Shown here one piece after another: positions 56,026 through 64,000 of a DNA stretch of 64,000 nt (position 1 is the first letter of the stretch; every line of letters starts with the position of its first letter). The DNA lies in the NCBI RefSeq assembly GCF_000003815.2, contig NC_049981.1, positions 21,540,091-21,604,090 on the forward strand, read 5' to 3'. The notes beneath the pieces were generated by a model. The model was not told the origin of the DNA, searched no databases, and saw nothing but the letters and a program-made list of their open reading frames with translations. Source of the stretch: Branchiostoma floridae. Taxonomy: Eukaryota > Chordata > Leptocardii > Amphioxiformes > Branchiostomatidae. The position numbers were made by a program, and so were the translations under genes.

Positions 56026-56375
56026 CTCTTCTATTTACCTCATGATCTAAAATATTTGTGAAGTTTGATGAAAAAAACTAGTTCTACCACCTCTGAACTC
56101 TGCTTGTTGTCATGCCAGCAAGTCTGGCCTTTGCAGTGATACCATCTTCCAACTCACCTCCTACCAATGTACTGACGTTGTATTAAATAACAAACGCAAA
56201 AGACTATTACTGGTTCTCATTGAAATGTCGAAAATGGCATTTTTTTGGTCGAAAAATAAATCAGCTTTATTTTCACTGAAAACTACTTAGTTGTTTGGGA
56301 AAATTCCTCTTTTAACCATAGCCAAAAAATGGCAACTTATTATTTTCGGTCTATTGGTAATGCATTACAGGGCAG

Positions 56376-56748
56376 GTAACAAACGTTACCGGTAACGTTT
56401 GTTACAACAGTAGACTTTACCCTGTTTTCTTCGAAAGGACTTACCTTATTGACTACATCATTTAGGTATAAGTGGATGTCCCTAGGGACATTTGAAAAGT
56501 GGGCAGCTTCTTTACACCAGGTCAAATAGAAAGCTTAGACAGCATCGAACAAACAATGGTAACGTTTGTTACAGTCATTCCTGTAAGACATTTTGTTAAG
56601 CAAGGTGGGATACAAATGACGGTCAACAACCCTTTCTTGTTTCTTTAGAAAGCCAGAATAACTGTACAGCGTCACAAAAACGGCAATTTCTATTCTTACA
56701 CGTGGATAATAAAACCGTAGCAACCATCGTGGTGGTAACGTTTGTTAC
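56376..56748. repeat. Recurring GGTAACGTTTGTTAC motif
   Basis: The 15-mer occurs at 56391-56405, 56558-56572 and 56734-56748, and inverted at 56376-56390. The first pair forms a perfect 30 bp palindrome. The DNA between is not repeated. Confidence 0.6.
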
Positions 56749-57179
56749 AGAATCTGGCGACAGGCATAAATCACCTCACACAGCCTCCAAGATCAGTGAC
56801 AGGAGCGATCTGACGTGATCGGGCAGATGGCCTGGGTAGCTGGTTTCACCTGCAGAACCATCATTCTGGGAACTGAATTGTTACATTTTTGGCTACTGTT
56901 TGAATTCTTCATTTCTTCTCAGGCGACAGCCATTTTTTAGGGTGTGAAATCCCACCCGAGGCTATAATAATCCTCTAACCCATCAACCTATACGATTGTT
57001 GTGGTGCATCTTTTGTAAACATTACTGGGGTTGTGGCAAAATGAAGGAACCAGTGATGTTGTCTATAATTTGCTCCATATCAAGGCGTAAAGTCAGGCGA
57101 CAGCATTTCGACATTTAAATGAGAACGAGCCTATATCTGTGAATATTGGTTGGAAAATCACTAGATAACAGGGTCTTTT
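56749..57179. other. No gene seen
   Basis: Unassigned single-copy-looking DNA with no exon or repeat recognised. Confidence 0.3.
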
Positions 57180-57440
57180 ATTCACCAAAGTCAAAGTCCT
57201 TCCCGTGCCTGATGGCCCGTCTCCTTTCAGTAGCCCTGGGCTTTGTGCTATCACTACACCACAAGTCCACTGGTAGTGGTAAATTTGTTCAACTTCAATA
57301 CTCTTCCCCGAATGCTGAGTGCTTAGCAGAAAAAGCACCATTTTAAAGTTTAATATGACTCGGTCGGTGATCGAACTTACGACCTTCCGAATGGAAGGCG
57401 AACACTCTACCGAGTCGGCCATTGCACCGATTATTCGCCA
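57180..57440 (-). mobile_element. tRNA-derived SINE, same family as 46345
   Basis: The minus strand reads GCAATGGCCGACTCGGTAGA (A box), GTAAGTTCGATCACC (B box), then GCACTCAGCATTCGGGGAAG and CCACTACCAGTGGAC, matching 46490-46670. The first tRNA-like head of the composite is not present here. Confidence 0.65.
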
Positions 57441-57444
57441 CCCA

Positions 57445-57955
57445 GACATAAAATCACAGCCGGCGTTTCAGTGACTGTCTCTCACCGTATTCAGAACACC
57501 GCACTAGCTATCGATGTGTTTATATACGCGCCTATAAATGCAAATTTCCTGACTTGTATGGCTAGCTATTTCACGACACTTCATGGCTACATGGCACAAA
57601 ACATCTCTTAGGGTAATACAAATTTTCTGATAGATGCAGTGCCCACACACTGCCCTGCAGAGTATCTCATGACTACCTAATGGACTGGTACCGTGTCATC
57701 TAGTAGCCGTACTCTGGAGGTATGCTCGTGCAATGTGTAGGGAAATAACCGTTCAATTCAAGACATTATGGCTTACCCTTCAAGCGTACCATCCTAAACG
57801 ACCACGACGTCGCAAAGGTGATGGAGGCTATTGGGGTCAAATGTTATTTATTCATAGATCAAATATACACTCACGTCAAATTCAGACTTACAGGCAGGTG
57901 AAGTTGGCAGGTCCCCCCCCCCCCCATTATTTCTCTTTGTCCAATTGCATACAAC
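57445..57955. other. No gene seen
   Basis: It contains a C-run at about 57913-57924. Nothing else is recognised. Confidence 0.3.
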
Positions 57956-57959
57956 GGCG

Positions 57960-58262
57960 TCGTAATGGTCCACACGTATCTGTATCTGTATCTATATAGC
58001 CGGTATAACCGCCGTTCGGGGTAACACAACGGCTTCGCAGGCACGCGGCGCGGCAGCAGCTGGTTATATTACACCGAACGACTCGTTACCCCTAACTTTT
58101 GCACATCTATCTTCAAGCGTTCTTTAAAACTACCCAGAGAAGATGCCCCTACTGTACTTGGTGATAACAAATTCCACTCTACGACAGTTCTGGGAAAGTA
58201 CGAATTTTTGAACACATCAATCCTAGGTTGGTAACTCTGGTATTTGAAGGCACGTAATTTTG
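57960..58262 (-). pseudogene. LINE RT C-terminus and 3' UTR
   Basis: The minus strand reads FKYQSYQPRIDVFKN, SYFPRTVVEWNLLSPSTV and GSFKERL, the standard end of a LINE ORF2. TAA follows, and a 3' UTR runs into (GATACA)n. The frame is closed just upstream, so only the last 65 or so codons survive. Confidence 0.65.
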
Positions 58263-61200
58263 CCTAATTGAGCTTCATTGGATAGGAACTCTCTACGCAA
58301 GTGTAAGATAAATTGATGTATTGAAGGTTACTGTAATGAACTGAGGTGATAACACCCTGTACAGATTGCTAACCTCAAATAGAGAGCAACTCCCACCTAC
58401 GATTCCAAAATAGATGCTTGAATGTGACGAACCTACTCCATCCCCACAAACACGTGCCTAGAATACCCCGGGGAAACGTACAAAACATCTCATCACGGTG
58501 TCGGCGACAGGCAGGAAACTCATGAGACAAGGATAACATGTTTACTTACAGGCCACAGCGATTATATCTTGTTGTATTTCAATTTCTGTTATCTTATATC
58601 TCATGTTTGAAATTTGTGAATTTCTGTTACATCATATTTCTCATTATTTTGATATTTGAAATTTCTGAATTTCTGTTATTATCATCATTGCGCTGTAAAT
58701 ACAAGTCCACAACTTATTTCAATTTCCATATATTAGCATTTAAAATATTGTTTTTCAATCATTTCTTATATATTTCAAATGGTTGCATTTCTGTTATTAT
58801 TATCATTGCTCGTGTAAATACAAACCTACAGCGTATTTCAATTTCTATACATTATCATATATAATATTTTTTTAAACATGGTACATCGATTTATCATTTT
58901 ATTATATTTGAAATGGCTGCATTTCTGTAATTGTTATCATTGCTCGTGTAAATGCAAGCCCACAACGTATTTCAATTTCTATACATTATAATATAGAATA
59001 TCGAAAATCAAGCAAACGTTGTGTTATTTTCCCTGTAGTTGCCTGTTTGAATCAGGAGGAACTAAAGCGGTACATTCAGTTGACATTGCGTCCTGAATGC
59101 CATCTAGTTTCGGGAATGGGCAACGCTAATGGAAGGTAGTCTTAACCAATCAATGTAAACCTTCCAAGCCGTTCCCATTAGCTATCTATTTTCCGTACAA
59201 TGACTCACCCTAATGAGCTTGATATCCGCCGCAGGGTAGATGATCGAGCTGGGGAAAAAAAAGAAACCACGGGAAAATATTTCAGATTCAAAGCATCCCG
59301 GTCATCTATATCTTATGATCGGTGAAAGCAAAAGCCGGCAATGATTACCATGATTTTCGGGTCGGTGGGCATCACTGACTCGTTAGGTACAGGGATTGGA
59401 CTCATAAAGTGAGCACGAAGAACCATACCATGCCTAGACCCATTAGATAACGTAATTTTCTGTACATTGAGGCCAACTTAATGAGGGGAAAATGTTTGCA
59501 GGTGCTATTCTACATCGTTATCTAACAGTACTAATCGATCTATTATGGCATGATCAAACGCTCTGAAGAAAATGCATGCCCGGTATACAGAACCTTGTAG
59601 TTTTAGAAGGCTCTAGTCCTGTACTGACGTCTTGCTTTCATGTTTTTGCTCAAGGACACCACAAATGGGATCTATTACTCACGGGATTAAACGAAAGTCG
59701 TAGTATGAAAGAGATAAGCATCAGAAAAGGTAAACCACTTTGTCCCACTTTGAACACGGCTTGAGAACAACTTCGAGGTCAAAAGATCACGTCTGTAGAA
59801 GATGACCAGTGGCTTCTCAGGCAAGTCGTGACAACGACAGCCAACGAGGACATTTGAGGCTTGCTCATAATACATACATGTGCAGTATATATCTCACGAT
59901 ACGCAAGTGCTCTGAGAGAAGTATTATAATCATTGAACGACAAACAGCGGCTACAATGCTAGGTCTGAAATCGTCGATCTTGTTTTAATACTGAGGAAAA
60001 CAAAAAGAGACATCTAGCTGTCTTCGATAGCAGCTGACGCGTATGTACGGTGCACATCACAACGTCTAAACTTTGCAATGACATTGTGGCAGAAGAGTTC
60101 AGGCAACAGTGGGCTCAGTTTCTTACCTGAATGCTGCTTGGTGATTTTTCTCCCCATTAATGGTCCTAACGGGTAGGGAAGGGCACTGGCGGCGCTGCGA
60201 TATCTTAATCTGCAAAGCCTGAATGATCCGCCAGTCGGCATCACTGCACATTACCTTTGACCAAGAGGCGGCAGTTTTGAAAATGGCGACCTTCTAAAGT
60301 CTGTTGTCGTCTCTTTTCGGCCATTTCGACGGATATTATCTTCCGTATTTCATGCCACAGCGTGACCGTGCTAAATCACACGTTGATGTCAAACCATTCC
60401 ACACACGGCTCCGAATGACATGCAGTCGCGAGGAATCCGCGGCACGAGCTGTGGATGTGGTTCGCTCGGCACAACGTTAACCGTTGTGTGTCGCACCGTC
60501 GAAAAGGTTCAAGGTATGATTGAGGCATGGTCTGATGAAGCTATCGTTTCATTCCTTTCCACCTGATTCGGTGGTTGAGAGGCAGTGGAATACTATTATC
60601 CTGCTAGCAGGTGTTACACGGAATTTTAGGTAAGCAGCATCTGTGATATGATATTGTTCGTTTGACTTTGCAATATAACGTTAGCTCTTTCGCAGAGTAT
60701 GCCTGTGCGGACGACAGAAATCCTGGGTAATATGTTTAAGGTGAAGGTCCATCAGACATAAGCAGTCTCATCTCGACCATTGGTTCTATTTACATGGCAA
60801 TGTCCGAAACGTAATGGCACCTGCAAAATGACGGAATGTTTACGTTCATAGGACATTCAGCTTTGACATAAAATTTATTAGCCAGACCTCCTGTCGCTTG
60901 CACATGCGTAGTAAACTCTGAGAAAGAACTTATTCGTCTGACGTTGACAATAAGCTCGTTTACCATTCCAAGTACCCATGTCCAGCAACACGAATTGTAG
61001 ATAATATGGCAAAGGTGAAGCAACTGTACACGATTTGCATAACAATGTCCAGGCACATTCTGTTTTGTGTTTTTGTTTATCTGAGACGCACGTATTTGAC
61101 ATAATTTAGCTACAATTCATGTCGCCACTCATCGGTATAGTGAACAAGATTGTAGAGTGGAGATAATAGACTAGATTATGGTTAAATGGTGTTGTCTTGG

Positions 61201-61460
61201 TTACGTAATACAGGCTTTTCATTTGACGTCATCTGCGCCATGTTGGATTACTGCGCACGTCTGTAAACCGCAGGAAGATGCTACTGCTTAATTCAATTAC
61301 CTGCCAACATGGTCGTCAGAGGATTCAAATTGTCATTAGTACGACGTCAATATGAACTTGGTTTTGAATCATTTCTATTATTATCATTTCATAGATTAAC
61401 AGTTCAGTGTGGCGCCTCTGCATTGAAGACAATTCTTGTAGGGAAGAGATCACTCGGGGA
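58263..61460. other. No gene seen
   Basis: A/T-rich with TTTCAATTTCTRTTAT-type phrases repeated at 58577-58980 and an imperfect 65-base hairpin at 59115-59179. No exon is supported; small frames on the minus strand near 60014-61102 show no domain. Confidence 0.4.
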
Positions 61461-61840
61461 TAGGGCTGGGTAACGGTACAGAAAATTCAGGTCCAGGTCC
61501 GGTTCAGGTCCAGAGGATCAGGTCCAGGTCCGGACCTGAACCTGGACCTGATTCAGTATGACTCATACCAATGGTCCATTTCACTACAAAGAAATCTGTT
61601 TGGTGGAGTATTAGANNNNNNNNNNNNNNNNNNNNNNNNNNNNNNNNNNNNNNNNNNNNNNNNNNNNNNNNNNNNNNNNNNNNNNNNNNNNNNNNNNNNN
61701 NNNNNNNNNNNNNNNNNNNNNNNNNNNNNNNNNNNNNNNNNNNNNNNNNNNNNNNNNNNNNNNNNNNNNNNNNNNNNNNNNNNNNNATTTTTTCAGGTCC
61801 GGTTTTGTACCGGTGCGCTGTACCGATACCCAGCCCTACT
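61461..61840. mobile_element. MITE family L with an internal assembly gap
   Basis: The ends TAGGGCTGGGTAACGGTACA and TGTACCGATACCCAGCCCTA are inverted. CAGGTCCAGGTCCGG text and CTACAAAGAAATCTG match the copy at 26683. N bases fill 61616-61786. Confidence 0.75.
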
Positions 61841-61866
61841 CGTGGAATTTCTGCTCCAGTCATCAT

Positions 61867-62690
61867 TTCTTATTTTTTATTTATTTTATTCGCATTCGTT
61901 TTTCGAGCATTGGACAAGAAGCTCACAATGAGCTTATGGAGGTCTTCTGCTCTGTATTACATACAATGACAATCAAAAGTAACAAAATTGAGATTATAAC
62001 GAAACGTATAACTTAAGATGAACATGAACATAAACGTCATTTTGCAACATAAGAATAACATAAATACTAACAACAAAAACGGGCTAAAGCGCATACAAGG
62101 CTGGCATTACCAATCAATTTCAAATCAGATTAAGTAAATCTTCCGGTCATTTTGATAAAATTGAAAACATAGTCAAAAATGTTACAATTTATCGAGTGTG
62201 GGAGGAAAGGGCTGCCCATAGTGAGAAGGGTGCATAAAGTATTGTCAGATGAGTTAAGGGGGTCAGGCGAGAGTAATTCTTCTAGGTTTAAACGGGATAT
62301 GGAGTGCAACATATGAATCCTTTCGCTATTGTATAGTTCGCAGTGCAACAAGTAGTGCTCAGTTGTCTCGTTTGAATTCCCACATTCGCAAGTAGGGCTA
62401 GTTATACAATGGTGTTTGAATAGGTGTGAGTTAAGCTGGCTGAAGTCGAGTCTGAGTCTAGTCAAGTGAACTGCAGGGCGTCCGTGGCCATGGGAGTAGT
62501 GGGTGTGTGTGGGCGGGCTGTCAAAGAAAGACTCTAGTTCTCTTTTAAAAATACTAATAGATGGTGATGTTTTGGCGGACAAAGGAAGTTGACTCCAGGA
62601 GAAAACTGCGGCAGGTAAGAAGGATCTTTTGTACTTTTCGGTTCTTAGGGCAATAGGGAGGTAGTTCTGGTCATCTCGAAGGCCATAAGG
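61867..62690 (-). pseudogene. LINE ORF2 C-terminus with zinc-knuckle-like cysteines
   Basis: The minus-strand frame, open from about 62690 to the stop at 62130, reads YGLRDDQNYLPIAL, YKRSFLPAAVFSWSQLP, HLTRLRLDFSQLNSHLFKHH and CECGNSNETTEHYLLHCELY. This is the post-RT end typical of several LINE clades. A 3' UTR of about 260 bp ends in AATAAAATAAATAAAAAATA. The RT domain itself is missing. Confidence 0.72.
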
Positions 62691-62699
62691 CCATCATTT

Positions 62700-64000
62700 C
62701 TTGAACAATGGACTGCAGTTCCAAACAAAACCAAAGTGAGGAGCTGGTCTGCTGGGGAGAACCTGATCAAGAACCTGGTGATATTCATGACAGGTATTTT
62801 TTGTTGTTGCTATTTTTCATATTCAATTAAATTTCCTGTGATTTTGCCTTGCCTTCAACGTATTACCTACACAAGATTGATGTGCCCCAAAGTTTGTTCT
62901 TTTCGAGGAGTGGAACTCGTTGCTACCAAGTACAGTTACTGTAGTAGTTGCATCCTCATCAGGTATATTTTACCTTATCTAACTTGACTGAGCTTTTTGG
63001 GGGATTCAATCCCCCCCCCCCCCAATACCTGTAAACGATTTAATGCATGGTCACCAAATTGGCATGAAGCTACATTCTGATTTCAATGCCCCAAATATAA
63101 TAATAATACAGTTTTCTAAAAAACAATGGTAGGTATCTCACTTCATACACATTATATGCCCATTAATTCTTTAATTGTCTACATTGAATATGTTGTCAAT
63201 GACAACAATAAAACACCAAAATGACGTCAAAATCTAACCACAGATACGGCAAAAGGGCTTTAATTTCTCATAACATGACTGCCTGCAAATCCATTCTTTA
63301 AGTTAGGAGAAAGGGAAGCATCCTAATCGTGCTGATGTATGCTCAAGTGCACATCTCCAGTCTGAAGACCGTCTGTTACCATATATGATTTGTGCACTTT
63401 GAACCATTCTCCTATACATCAGAGGGCCCAACGCCGGTAGTTAGTCGCAAGTGTGCCAGATTGTAGTAGTAACTGCAAAATCATTTTGACGTTCGCCTGG
63501 TGTTTGGGTGTCACTGATAGGTGGCGCTTTTGTACAGTGCCAGAGAAAATACCTTACCATTATATATGATAGCTGATCATAAACGCGCGCGTGCACGCAC
63601 ACACGCACACGCACACAAACATACAGACGCGCGCATTAACAAACACATACATAATACAGAGGTAATAATAATTGAAAGATTGTTGCTGACGTTGTATCCA
63701 GTCTATTAGGTAATCGTTGACGTCAGACAACAAAGAACTTGCTGTCTTAATGTAACAAATGAATCATAACGACGACCCTCGACTTTTATACGTATACAGA
63801 GATGCTTCGAAAATGATAATGATGATCACATTTGACTACAGGTTGATAATAGGATTTTAAATGCAATGCGCTTGCCATATGAACCAAACTAGACTACTTA
63901 CAGACCTATTACATATTTGTATGTGCAATTTAACAAAATATCTTAAAAGTTTGGATTAAGACAGACTTAATGGTTTGTAGATGGTTTGTAAAACCTTGCC
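62700..64000. other. No gene seen
   Basis: It contains a C-run (63010-63023), an X-box-like palindrome GTTGTCAATGACAAC (63192-63206) with TGACGTCA at 63232-63239, and a CG/CA-rich simple repeat at about 63583-63640. No exon is supported. Confidence 0.4.

Noticed and set aside
1-64000. CRISPR arrays, operons, prophage or plasmid features
   Set aside because: The window is animal genomic DNA with spliced genes; the tandem arrays present are minisatellites without spacer structure.

Overview
The window reads as animal DNA of cephalochordate (amphioxus, Branchiostoma) type. This is an inference from gene content and repeat style, with no database support. The evidence is spliced genes with small phase-matched exons, an extracellular LRR-plus-Ig protein of the kind expanded in amphioxus, a neuropeptide GPCR, CR1/L2-like LINE pieces, tRNA-derived SINEs, and a very dense population of short inverted-repeat (MITE-like) elements. 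There are two N gaps, at 4777-4876 and 61616-61786. No prokaryotic feature, rRNA, CRISPR array or functional tRNA gene was seen.

Two host genes can be rebuilt exon by exon, both on the minus strand. (1) An LRR-Ig gene occupies 4404-7982, with four exons and a 717-residue product: signal peptide, LRRNT, many LRRs, LRRCT, one Ig domain and no visible membrane segment. Its first intron holds a 75-77 bp tandem array that duplicates the exon 2 splice acceptor together with the first coding bases of exon 2. (2) A rhodopsin-family peptide receptor, most like NPFF receptors, occupies 11430-30168, with four exons and a 374-residue product. All intron phases agree (1, 2, 2). Its introns are 3.3, 9.9 and 4.5 kb long and full of mobile elements. 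One MITE ends 8 bp inside intron 1, and the exon 4 acceptor lies in what looks like a LINE tail.

The rest is mobile or unassigned DNA. The largest element is a CR1/L2-like LINE on the minus strand (37280-40756), with an RRM-like ORF1 part, a truncated AP-endonuclease and an intact 682-codon RT reading frame. Several LINE 3' ends lie at 20630-20935, 45330-45755, 57960-58262 and 61867-62690. Two foldback elements (12665-13225 and 22050-23515) carry tandem minisatellites inside their terminal inverted repeats. At least eight MITE families recur two to five times. Simple-sequence blocks lie at 4690-5120, 35322-35390, 42190-42435 and 43430-43995.

Long stretches (8.7-11.2, 17.2-20.6, 23.5-25.8, 49.7-54.1 and 58.5-61.4 kb) show no gene that I can support. 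The two host genes have no evident functional link. One is probably a secreted recognition or adhesion protein and the other a neuropeptide receptor.
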